5,625 nucleotides of DNA from Treponema sp. UBA1240 (lineage in GTDB: Bacteria; Spirochaetota; Spirochaetia; Treponematales; Treponemataceae): the NCBI GenBank assembly GCA_002308875.1, contig DBWK01000124.1, positions 1 to 5,625 on the forward strand, given 5' to 3'. The notes under the pieces are model-generated. The model searched no databases, was not told the origin of the DNA, and saw only the letters and a program-made list of their open reading frames with translations. This document shows positions 1-5,625 of the stretch, in pieces. A program made the translations under genes and the position numbers. Position 1 is the stretch's first letter, and each line of letters opens with the position of its first letter.

Positions 1-423
1 CAGGAATACTTTGACAAAGGTATTCTTATGGTAGCTATGGTAAAAGCTGGTGTTGAACTTGCATTTGAGACAATGACGAACGCAGGAATCAAACCGGAAT
101 CCGCATACTACGAATCACTGCACGAAGTTCCGCTTATCGCCAACCTCATCAGCCGCAAAAAGCTGTACGAAATGAACAAGGTTATTTCGGATACAGCCGA
201 ATACGGATGCTATCTGTTTGACAACGCATGCCGTCCGCTGCTCGCTGATTTTATGAAGAAAATTGACCTTGACGTAATCGGAAAGGGCTTGAATGTAAAA
301 GACAACAGTGTTTCCAATCAGGAACTTGTTGCTGTTAACGCCGAAATCCGCAACCATCCGGTTGAGATTGTAGGTCTCAAGCTCCGCGCATACATGACAG
401 CTATGAAAGCCGTCATTCAGTAG
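1..423 (+). CDS. ilvC: Ketol-acid reductoisomerase (class II), C-terminal 140 residues
   Basis: This is the 3' part of ilvC; the reading frame is open from base 1 and ends at the tag stop at 421-423. The enzyme is the NADPH- and Mg-dependent isomeroreductase, the second common step of valine, leucine and isoleucine synthesis in the cytoplasm. The fragment begins with QEYFDKGILMVAMVKAGVEL and continues through AYYESLHEVPLIAN and VISDTAEYG, and aligns nearly without gaps to the C-terminal knotted helical domain of the long (E. coli-type, about 491 residues) enzyme. The residues matching E. coli Glu389, Glu393 and Ser414, which take part in metal and substrate binding, are present (codons at 112, 124 and 187). 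The NADPH-binding Rossmann domain lies outside the window. A hairpin terminator follows at once, so ilvC is the last gene of its transcript. Identification is from remembered family sequence and is very secure. Confidence 0.97.
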   Translation, partial: QEYFDKGILMVAMVKAGVELAFETMTNAGIKPESAYYESLHEVPLIANLISRKKLYEMNKVISDTAEYGCYLFDNACRPLLADFMKKIDLDVIGKGLNVKDNSVSNQELVAVNAEIRNHPVEIVGLKLRAYMTAMKAVIQ

Positions 424-445
424 ACTGGGCGACGTTTAGCGGTTT

Positions 446-478
446 AATGCACTCCTTGTTACAGGGGTGCATTTTTTT
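446..478 (+). terminator. Intrinsic terminator of ilvC
   Basis: An 8-bp stem, TGCACTCC (448-455) with GGGGTGCA (464-471) including one G-U pair, has an 8-base loop and is followed by seven T (472-478). Two flanking A-T pairs (446-447 with 472-473) can extend it. It starts 24 bases after the ilvC stop. Read from the other strand it also forms a hairpin 5 bases past the stop of the convergent ATPase gene, but there the following tract is only TTAAAC, so termination in that direction would be weak. Confidence 0.9.
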
Positions 479-1613
479 ATGCCTCTTTGATTGCAAGCTT
501 TATATCGGCAAGTGTAAAACACTCATTGCCATCCTGCTCGGCAAGAATTGAAGCTCTGTTCAGAACGGATTCTATCTTTGCACAGCTGAAGCCGTTAAAA
601 AGCTTTGCAAGTGTGCGTGTGTCGCAGTCGGAACCGGGCTTTTTGTCTTTTGTGTAGAGTTCTATCAGTTTTTCTCTTGCGGATTCATCAGGGTAGGGTA
701 CCGAATACTTTGCGTCAAAGCGTCCGGGGCGTATGAGCGCAGGGTCAAGTGCCTGAATGCTGTTTGTAGCCGCAATAACCAAAATGCGGTTGTTTTGTAT
801 AAAGCCGTCAAGTTCGTTGAGCAATGCTGTTACAATGCGGGTATTTTCCGTTTCGATTGCGGAACCCGAATAATTGCGCTTTGTGCCGATTCCGTCAAAT
901 TCGTCTATAAACACAATGCACGGATACTTGCGGCGGGCTTTGCTGAAAAGGAGTTTTACCTTTAGCGGTCCTATCGCCATGAACATGCTTTCAAAGTCGG
1001 TTGCCTTTGCAGGAATAAAATTGATTTTGCCTTCTCCCGCGAGCGCTCTTGCAAAAAGGGTTTTGCCGTTGCCAGGGTCACCTTCAAGAATTATGCCTTT
1101 GGGCAGCCTTATTCCTTTTTTTGCGTATTCCTGCGGATGCTTCATTATGTCGATGATTTTCATCGTGTCTTTTTTGAGCGAATCCATGCCGACCACGTCC
1201 TCAAACGTAACACCGGTTTTTGTAACAACCTTGAACGTGTTCGGACTAATAAACTTGCGGAATGCGATGATTATAATTCCAAAAAAGAATATGTAAAAAA
1301 GCAAATCAAAAATAAACGAGAATGTTTCAGACGCGGAATCCGGCTGCTTTACGGTAACGTTGTTTGTCAGCAAAAACTCTTTTAAAAGAGGCGATTCCGG
1401 GTTTTCTGTGTAGCATTTGCAGCTCTTTGTACTGAAAAACAGTTTGTCTTTGGTTATTTTTACTTCGTCCACACTTCCGCTTTCAACGAGAGTGCGGAAT
1501 TCGGTGTATGAACGGTATTCGGCGTTAGGAGTGAATATATAATCCTGCGCAAAGTAGAGAATGAGAGCCGCCAAAAACACGAACGGCAAAATTCTCAAAA
1601 CTAGTTTTTTCAT
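477..1613 (-). CDS. Membrane-anchored FtsH-like AAA+ ATPase lacking the M41 protease domain
   Basis: This 378-residue protein has the front half of FtsH. A first membrane helix lies at about 5-22, an extracytoplasmic segment at 23-97 resembles the FtsH extracellular domain (EYRSYTEF...), and a second helix lies at about 98-118. The AAA+ module from about 135 has Walker A GDPGNGKT (178-185), Walker B IVFIDE (233-238), sensor-1 Asn284 in AATN, and arginine-finger residues Arg295 and Arg298 in RPGRFD. The pore loop is MFMAIG (210-215), so the aromatic residue is kept but the usual F-V-G has become F-M-A. The AAA lid ends at 378, where FtsH (about 640 residues) would enter its zinc protease. No HExxH motif is present, and the next gene begins 53 bases on, so the protease part is not simply displaced. 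A CxC pair (65, 67) sits in the outer domain. Likely role (inferred): membrane unfoldase, chaperone or partner of a true FtsH. The start is supported by AGGA six bases before ATG. Confidence 0.85.
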   Translation of the reverse strand: MKKLVLRILPFVFLAALILYFAQDYIFTPNAEYRSYTEFRTLVESGSVDEVKITKDKLFFSTKSCKCYTENPESPLLKEFLLTNNVTVKQPDSASETFSFIFDLLFYIFFFGIIIIAFRKFISPNTFKVVTKTGVTFEDVVGMDSLKKDTMKIIDIMKHPQEYAKKGIRLPKGIILEGDPGNGKTLFARALAGEGKINFIPAKATDFESMFMAIGPLKVKLLFSKARRKYPCIVFIDEFDGIGTKRNYSGSAIETENTRIVTALLNELDGFIQNNRILVIAATNSIQALDPALIRPGRFDAKYSVPYPDESAREKLIELYTKDKKPGSDCDTRTLAKLFNGFSCAKIESVLNRASILAEQDGNECFTLADIKLAIKEA

Positions 1614-1769
1614 GGATTTTCCTGCTGTAAAAAGTTTATATTACAAGCTTACTGAACTGATTGGAGTGAATCAAGTATAAAATACATAGTTTCAAAGTCG
1701 GTTAACAGTATATGTTTATTCCAGCATACATTATAGAGATTATAATAATCTGTTCGTTTTTTGTTTTTC
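1614..1769. other. Intergenic region between PilZ gene and FtsH-like gene
   Basis: This is 156 AT-rich bases between two genes that both run on the minus strand. The ribosome-binding site of the FtsH-like gene is at 1620-1623 (AGGA on the minus strand). I see no GC-rich hairpin to end the PilZ transcript, so the two genes could be co-transcribed, but the gap is long enough for a separate promoter. A perfect -10-like TATAAT lies on the minus strand (1730-1735), without a convincing -35 at the right distance. Confidence 0.5.
1737..1751. repeat. 15-bp perfect palindrome (possible operator)
   Basis: AGATTAT and ATAATCT are separated by one base, giving 7-bp arms. The palindrome lies 18 bases past the stop of the PilZ gene and just upstream (minus strand) of a TATAAT box that could serve the FtsH-like gene. 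The position would suit a repressor site. In such AT-rich DNA a chance palindrome is also quite possible. Confidence 0.25.
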
Positions 1770-2618
1770 TTACTCCACAGTTTCCGCGTCCTGCACTGAG
1801 TAGTCCTCGGTGTCGGCGGGCGAAGATTCTGTGATTGTTTTGATGGAATTCTGCATGGATTGTTGTATGTAGTCTTTTATTGCGGTTCTGAAGGGGAGTG
1901 AAGAGCCTTTTGTGAACATAATTACAAGGTCGGTTATGTCTTCCCTGCCTGAAACCATCAATACCGCTCCGCTGCATTTGTATTTTTTACCGTGAATGGA
2001 AAGATCAAAATCCCTGATGAGCGTGTTTACCTTAAAATGATCCGAAGTTTCACTGCTGCCTGAACAGGCTAGACCGGCAAAGCTTATATCCTTTACGCTC
2101 ATGTGGTATTCCGGCGGCAAACGTACTTGCACATTCGGATCTGAGCTGCAGTTTGTTCTTATATACTGGCGCCGTCCCTTTGCACCGTTTATTTCCAGTA
2201 TTCCGGCAAAAATTTCTATCAGCTGCGGTGTGTCACAGGGCAGCCGTATAAAACCCGCCGGAATCTGCGTGTTCAGCTGAAAAAACTCCTGCTGTGGTTT
2301 TGTTGCATTCTCCGAGATAATTCCTACAAATATAGTTGAAAGAATAGGGTCTTTTTCAAACGAACATATAAAGTTGTACCAGCCCGTCGGTGAGAGTTCG
2401 TCTACTTTTTGGTTTTCGTCCTGAACTGAATCTATGCAGATAAAACAGATAGAGTCGGGGAACTTTTTAAGCACGCTCTTTGCGTGTTTGTAGCTGCCTA
2501 TTGTGTAAATTTCATATTCCTTGTCAAAAAGAGCTGGAATAATATTATCCATTAAAAAAGACGACGGATTGAGAAAAAAAACTTTGCGTCCAAAATCAGT
2601 GTTTTCATGCAGATTCAT
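1770..2618 (-). CDS. PilZ-domain protein with degenerate receiver-like N-terminus
   Basis: This 282-residue soluble protein has no signal peptide or membrane helix. Residues about 11-145 follow the pattern of a response-regulator receiver. They have the strand KVFFLNPSS, then PDSICFICIDSV with Asp63 at the usual phospho-acceptor place, GWYNFICSFEKDP and STIFVGIIS, then GFIRLPCD. However, the N-terminal acidic pair is replaced by Leu-Asn and the conserved Lys before Pro by Leu, so ordinary phosphorylation is unlikely. Residues about 148-255 form a PilZ domain, with the c-di-GMP motif RQYIR (RxxxR, 150-154) and DISFAG (DxSxxG, 177-182) both complete. The C-terminal 25 residues are acidic and probably disordered. 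The gene diverges from the flagellar operon across a shared 135-base control region, which suggests a motility or chemotaxis role by c-di-GMP, but no output domain shows this. Only a weak Shine-Dalgarno (GGTAG, five bases before ATG) is present. The PilZ call is firm, the receiver call moderate. Confidence 0.85.
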   Translation of the reverse strand: MNLHENTDFGRKVFFLNPSSFLMDNIIPALFDKEYEIYTIGSYKHAKSVLKKFPDSICFICIDSVQDENQKVDELSPTGWYNFICSFEKDPILSTIFVGIISENATKPQQEFFQLNTQIPAGFIRLPCDTPQLIEIFAGILEINGAKGRRQYIRTNCSSDPNVQVRLPPEYHMSVKDISFAGLACSGSSETSDHFKVNTLIRDFDLSIHGKKYKCSGAVLMVSGREDITDLVIMFTKGSSLPFRTAIKDYIQQSMQNSIKTITESSPADTEDYSVQDAETVE

Positions 2619-2631
2619 AGTTGCTACCGAA

Positions 2632-2657
2632 TAAAGGATAAGGCATAAGTCCGATTA
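2632..2657 (+). promoter_or_regulatory. Possible second, distal sigma-28 promoter
   Basis: TAAA (2632-2635) and TCCGATTA (2650-2657) are separated by 14 bases, one fewer than the sigma-28 consensus TAAA-N15-GCCGATAA. The -10 part matches six of eight positions. It overlaps the candidate minus-strand promoter of the PilZ gene, so the two could compete. The one-base-short spacer makes it weaker than the downstream site. Confidence 0.3.
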
Positions 2658-2663
2658 TTTCAA
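2635..2663 (-). promoter_or_regulatory. Candidate sigma-70 promoter for the PilZ gene
   Basis: On the minus strand, TTGAAA (2658-2663) and TATCCT (2635-2640) are separated by 17 bases, matching five of six and four of six consensus positions. The implied transcript would start about ten bases before the ATG at 2618, giving a very short leader. This is consistent with the weak ribosome-binding site, but it is a pattern match only. Confidence 0.4.
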
Positions 2664-2692
2664 GTTTTATTATGAGGGATGTTTTAATTGTC

Positions 2693-2719
2693 TAAAGTGC
2701 GTTTTTTTTATTCCGATGT
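2693..2719 (+). promoter_or_regulatory. Sigma-28 (FliA-type) promoter of the fliK-flgD-flgE operon
   Basis: TAAA (2693-2696) and TCCGATGT (2712-2719) are separated by exactly 15 bases, as in the consensus TAAA-N15-GCCGATAA. The -35 part continues as TAAAGTGC, and the CCGAT core of the -10 is intact. The spacer holds a run of eight T. Transcription would start near 2726, giving a leader of roughly 28 bases before the chosen start codon. No competing sigma-70 promoter is evident just upstream of the operon. Confidence 0.75.
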
Positions 2720-2741
2720 TATAAAGGACTGATAAAAAAAT

Positions 2742-2746
2742 GGAGG
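2742..2746 (+). promoter_or_regulatory. Ribosome-binding site that decides the fliK-like start
   Basis: GGAGG ends one base before the ATG at 2748, which is too close for initiation, but seven bases before the ATG at 2754, which is the normal spacing. The second ATG, two codons downstream, is therefore taken as the start. Confidence 0.8.
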
Positions 2747-2753
2747 TATGCCG

Positions 2754-4043
2754 ATGGAGGCACTGAATATTCGCCTTGATCAGACTGAGTCAATAAACTC
2801 CGTCCAGGAATCTGTTCATGGAAAGAACAGGAACGTTCAGGGTGAATCTTCTTTTTCCGCAATACTTGAACAAGTATTGGAAAAAAGCACGGATGGTATA
2901 CAGAACACAGAAATAAAACAAACTGATTCCGCAGAAACGGCTGAAGTTCAAATGCCGGTTATGGAAGAATCTGACAGCGTTATAGTTGAATCCGCTGAAA
3001 ATGAGGTTGAAGTTACAGAAGTTGCTGTGCAGGCTGCCGAGGTAACAGATGTCGCTGAAACTGCGGAAGAAATTCCCGAGAACACTTTTGCCGATTTGAA
3101 TGCAGTTGCAAGACTCATGTCTGAAAAAGAGATTCCCCAAGTTGAAGAACCTGTTCAGATTGCGGCTATAAATGAATTTGCACCTGAAATTGTTTTGAAT
3201 GTGGAACAAGCGGAAACGGTTGATTTTAGCGAAGATTTGGCTCTGACGGAAAAAACTGGCAACAAAAAAAAGATTGCTGAAGATTCTTATGCCGAATCAA
3301 TGTTCGTATTTTTGGAAAAGGACAAAAACGCTGTTCCCGAAAATATTGCTTTACAGGCTGAAAATACACCGGCTGTTAATTTAAAGAATAAGACAAAAGT
3401 TTCAAAGAACGGCGAAAAAAACGTAATAAGAGTTGTTGATGAACGTACGGATGTAGTTGCAGAAAAAGGTGAAAAGTCCGGTTTTGTTTCGTCCGTAAAA
3501 TTTGATTCCGCAAATTCAGCTGAAGTTTCGCTTTCGCTTTCGGATTCATCAACTTTTGAAAACCCGGTTGTTCCAGGCTCAGAAAAATCTTCTGAAAGCG
3601 TTTTTGCTTCAATGCTTACACAAGAGTTGCAGTCAAATGCAGGTGAGCTTGTAAAAACAGGACTTATTACACTTAAAGATAATAATACCGGTTCAATCAA
3701 ACTAATTTTGCATCCTGAACAGTTAGGAAATGTTAAGATTAAATTGGATTTGTCCGAAAAAATTATTACTGGAAAGATAATCGTTTCGAGTGAAGAAGCT
3801 TTCAGTGCTTTTAAGGACAGTCTTGAATCCCTCAGACAGGCTTTTATCAATTCCGGTTTTGAAAACGCCGGTCTTGAACTTGCTTTTGCGGGAAACGGTT
3901 CTTCTTCGGAACCAGATGCTCAGGAACAGAACAAGAACCCTAAAGGCTTGGTATATTCTGAATCACTGCCGGTTGTTGCGGCTGGTTCAGATGGATCATA
4001 CGTAAATTATTACGATTCGACTTCTATTAATGTGGTTGCGTAA
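2754..4043 (+). CDS. fliK: Hook-length control protein, FliK-like (treponemal Tap1)
   Basis: This 429-residue protein is the flagellar hook-length ruler and export-switch protein, secreted through the flagellar type III apparatus. The diagnostic part is the C-terminal Flg_hook domain, about residues 304-378, with the signature LHPEQLG (319-325), then the strands VKIKLDL and ITGKIIV and the helix ending ...LRQAFINSGF. The rest is low in complexity. Residues 56-166 hold 30 acidic and only two basic residues (Arg120, Lys125) with many Ala and Val, probably an extended linker. A 51-residue polar tail follows the Flg_hook domain. Length is close to that of enteric FliK (about 400). Identity of the long N-terminal part with other FliK proteins is not expected, since this region diverges quickly. 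It is first in an operon with flgD (20 bases downstream) and flgE, and the sigma-28 promoter at 2693-2719 precedes it. A start at 2748 would add two residues but leaves the ribosome-binding site only one base away. Confidence 0.88.
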   Translation: MEALNIRLDQTESINSVQESVHGKNRNVQGESSFSAILEQVLEKSTDGIQNTEIKQTDSAETAEVQMPVMEESDSVIVESAENEVEVTEVAVQAAEVTDVAETAEEIPENTFADLNAVARLMSEKEIPQVEEPVQIAAINEFAPEIVLNVEQAETVDFSEDLALTEKTGNKKKIAEDSYAESMFVFLEKDKNAVPENIALQAENTPAVNLKNKTKVSKNGEKNVIRVVDERTDVVAEKGEKSGFVSSVKFDSANSAEVSLSLSDSSTFENPVVPGSEKSSESVFASMLTQELQSNAGELVKTGLITLKDNNTGSIKLILHPEQLGNVKIKLDLSEKIITGKIIVSSEEAFSAFKDSLESLRQAFINSGFENAGLELAFAGNGSSSEPDAQEQNKNPKGLVYSESLPVVAAGSDGSYVNYYDSTSINVVA

Positions 4044-4063
4044 TTAAAAAGGCAGGAGATTTT

Positions 4064-4510
4064 ATGGAAATCAATACTACGTTGAGTGCTCAGGACAAAG
4101 CTCTCGTGCAGCAGGCTGTGAATACTCAAAACGCTAAGAATGCGGCGGCAAACGGACGTGTTGCAACTCAGGAGTTGGGCAAGGATGATTTTTTAAAGCT
4201 GTTGATTGCGCAGTTGTCGAATCAGGATCCGACATCTCCGATGGAGAATACGGAATTCATTGCACAAATGGCACAGTTCTCAAGTTTGGAACAAATGACA
4301 AACATGAGTACGGAATTTTCAAAACTGGCAACAATGATGAATTCTTCCGAAGCTGTTTCAACAATCGGAAAAGTTGTTGAAATTGACAACGGCGATTCTG
4401 TTGTAACAGGAATTGTTGAATCTGTAACACGTTCAGCAGATCCTAAAGTTTATGTAAACGGTATGCAGTACAGTTTATCTCAAATATCAAAAATCTATGG
4501 AAATTATTAA
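4064..4510 (+). CDS. flgD: Flagellar hook-capping protein FlgD, short form
   Basis: FlgD forms the scaffold cap at the tip of the growing hook and is needed for FlgE to polymerise. Of 148 residues, the stretch 38-81 carries the family signature: LGKDDFLKLLIAQLSNQDP, then PMENTEFIAQMAQFSSLEQM. Residues about 95-146 (EAVSTIGKVVEI...VYVNGMQYSLSQISKIY) fit the N- and C-terminal strands of the Tudor-like part. The inserted fibronectin/Ig-like domain of enteric FlgD (about 230 residues) is absent. The first 37 residues are polar and Gln/Asn/Ala-rich, probably a flexible export segment. AGGAG lies five bases before the ATG. The spacing of 20 bases from the fliK-like gene and 12 to flgE shows one operon. 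The signature is strong enough that I see no alternative. Confidence 0.96.
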   Translation: MEINTTLSAQDKALVQQAVNTQNAKNAAANGRVATQELGKDDFLKLLIAQLSNQDPTSPMENTEFIAQMAQFSSLEQMTNMSTEFSKLATMMNSSEAVSTIGKVVEIDNGDSVVTGIVESVTRSADPKVYVNGMQYSLSQISKIYGNY

Positions 4511-4522
4511 GAGGGTAAAGAT

Positions 4523-5625
4523 ATGATGCGTTCACTTTTTGCCGGTGTATCCGGTATGCAAAACCACCAGACACGTATGGATGTTATTGGTAACAACGTT
4601 TCTAACGTTAATACAACAGGTTTCAAACGTGGTCGTGTAAATTTTCAGGATATGATTTCACAGCAGCTTTCAGGCGCAGCCGCTCCTACAACGGAAGTTG
4701 GCGGTGTAAATCCTAAGGAAGTTGGACTTGGTGTTACAACTGCAAGTATTGATACAATCTTTACACAGGGTAACTTGCAGTCAACTGGCGTTTCAACAGA
4801 TATCGCCATTCAGGGTAACGGTTTCTTTGTTTTGAAAAACGGTGAAGAAACATTCTATACCCGTGCCGGTACTTTTGGCGTTGACAAAGACGGAACTCTT
4901 GTAAATCCTGCAAACGGTCTTCGTGTTCAGGGATATATGGCTCGCGAATTGAACGGTGAAATGGTAATCAATACAGCAGGTTATACAGAAGATTTGATTA
5001 TTCCTGTAGGTTCAAAAGATCCTGCAAAAGCTACACAGAATGTTAATTTTGCATGTAACTTGAACAAAAATACACCTGAAATTACAGAAAACTCAAACGA
5101 GAGTGAAATTGCAAAAGGCACATGGTCAACCGAATTCAAAATTTATGACAGCTTTGGCAATGAACACAATTTGAACGTTTCATTCACACGTGTTCCTGAT
5201 ACACCTAACCAGTGGCGCGCTACAGTTCTCATTGACCCGGATAATGCTGAAACAACACAGACACGTGTTGGCCTTAACGGAACAGACGGACAGGGAAATA
5301 CATTCGTAGTTGCATTTGACAACAACGGAACATTGCAGTCTGTTGTAGACTCAGCAGGAAACCTCAGCAACCCTGACGGCAATATTCTTGTACAGACATC
5401 TTTCAACGTACCTAATACAACACCTGATGCAAACGGTAACCCCGTCCGCCAGACATTGAACATCAACCTTGGTCAGATTGGCAGCCAGATTAACACAATC
5501 ACACAGTATGCATCCGAAAGTTCAACAAAGGCTTTCTATCAGGACGGCTACACAATGGGCTACCTTGACAACTTCAAGATTGATTCAAGCGGTATCATCA
5601 CAGGCGTTTATTCCAATGGAACAAA
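4523..5625 (+). CDS. flgE: Flagellar hook protein FlgE (3' end outside window)
   Basis: The frame is open to the last base, giving 367 residues of a protein usually near 460 in treponemes. FlgE polymerises into the hook, the universal joint between motor and filament; in spirochaetes it lies in the periplasm. The N-terminus MMRSLFAGVSGMQNHQ and the rod-family motif NNVSNVNTTGFK (24-35) form the D0 coiled segment. DIAIQGNGFFVL (93-104) marks the FlgE/F/G core, and about 170-330 corresponds to the outer D2 domain. Lys165 (codon 5015) and Cys178 (codon 5054) match by number the pair that forms the lysinoalanine cross-link in T. denticola FlgE. The start at 4523 is preferred over the adjacent ATG at 4526 because GAGGG lies seven bases before it and because it gives this residue numbering. 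Threonine codons are almost all aca, a bias that suits a highly expressed structural protein. Confidence 0.97.
   Translation, partial: MMRSLFAGVSGMQNHQTRMDVIGNNVSNVNTTGFKRGRVNFQDMISQQLSGAAAPTTEVGGVNPKEVGLGVTTASIDTIFTQGNLQSTGVSTDIAIQGNGFFVLKNGEETFYTRAGTFGVDKDGTLVNPANGLRVQGYMARELNGEMVINTAGYTEDLIIPVGSKDPAKATQNVNFACNLNKNTPEITENSNESEIAKGTWSTEFKIYDSFGNEHNLNVSFTRVPDTPNQWRATVLIDPDNAETTQTRVGLNGTDGQGNTFVVAFDNNGTLQSVVDSAGNLSNPDGNILVQTSFNVPNTTPDANGNPVRQTLNINLGQIGSQINTITQYASESSTKAFYQDGYTMGYLDNFKIDSSGIITGVYSNGT

Noticed and set aside
874..1385. Two plus-strand open frames opposite the FtsH-like gene
   Set aside because: They are shadows of the AAA+ coding frame, whose Walker and arginine-finger motifs are intact.
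1658..1673. Small inverted repeat TGATT/AATCA before the FtsH-like gene
   Set aside because: Five-base arms around six bases are expected by chance in AT-rich DNA, and no promoter element is placed to match.
1737..1767. Palindrome followed by a T-rich run, resembling a plus-strand terminator
   Set aside because: The stem is almost entirely A-T with no real loop, and no plus-strand gene leads into it.
1702..1977. Minus-strand open frame spanning the end of the PilZ gene
   Set aside because: Its first two thirds is an alternative frame of the PilZ gene, with a basic, His/Arg/Asn-rich make-up and no domain or convincing ribosome-binding site.
2748..2753. ATG at 2748 as start of the fliK-like gene
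   Set aside because: GGAGG ends only one base before it; the in-frame ATG at 2754 has the normal seven-base spacing.
2733..2757. A third sigma-28-like site, TAAA-N13-GCCGATGG, overlapping the fliK-like start codon
   Set aside because: The spacer is two bases short, and transcription would start inside the gene, after its ribosome-binding site.
3287..3850. Long minus-strand open frame opposite the fliK-like gene
   Set aside because: It is Ser/Thr/Phe-rich in the way expected for the antisense of a Glu/Lys/Ser-rich gene, with no recognisable domain; the plus frame carries the Flg_hook signature.
5143..5466. Minus-strand open frame opposite flgE
   Set aside because: It lies entirely within the well-conserved flgE coding frame and has no recognisable domain.

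Overview
The window looks like part of a spirochaete chromosome, most likely a Treponema or close relative. The strongest evidence is the hook protein FlgE at the right end. It has Lys165 and Cys178 at the same residue numbers as the lysinoalanine cross-link described for Treponema denticola FlgE. It also lies in the order fliK-like (tap1) - flgD - flgE, behind a sigma-28-type promoter, which is the start of the treponemal fla operon. An intact-looking C-terminus of a class II ketol-acid reductoisomerase (IlvC) suggests branched-chain amino acid synthesis, so a free-living or gut/rumen species fits better than a highly reduced pathogen. The species is an inference.

Layout. (1) Positions 1-423, + strand: the last 140 residues of ilvC, followed by a strong intrinsic terminator at 446-478. 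(2) Positions 477-1613, - strand: a membrane-anchored FtsH-like AAA+ ATPase that ends exactly where the M41 protease domain should begin. Its stop codon overlaps the T-tract of the ilvC terminator. (3) Positions 1770-2618, - strand: a protein with a degenerate receiver-like N-terminus and a C-terminal PilZ (c-di-GMP-binding) domain. (4) Positions 2619-2753: a compact divergent control region with a good sigma-28 promoter for the flagellar operon, a possible second sigma-28 promoter, and an overlapping sigma-70-like promoter for the PilZ gene. (5) Positions 2754-5625, + strand: the hook-assembly genes fliK-like, flgD and flgE (3' end cut by the window), separated by 20 and 12 bases and each with its own ribosome-binding site.

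How the genes fit together. FlgD caps the growing hook, FlgE is the hook subunit, and the FliK-like protein sets hook length and triggers the switch to late substrates. The PilZ protein, transcribed away from the same control region, is a plausible c-di-GMP input to motility, but only position supports that link. The protease-less FtsH-like ATPase and the PilZ protein are the least conventional genes here. I see no RNA genes, CRISPR arrays or mobile elements.
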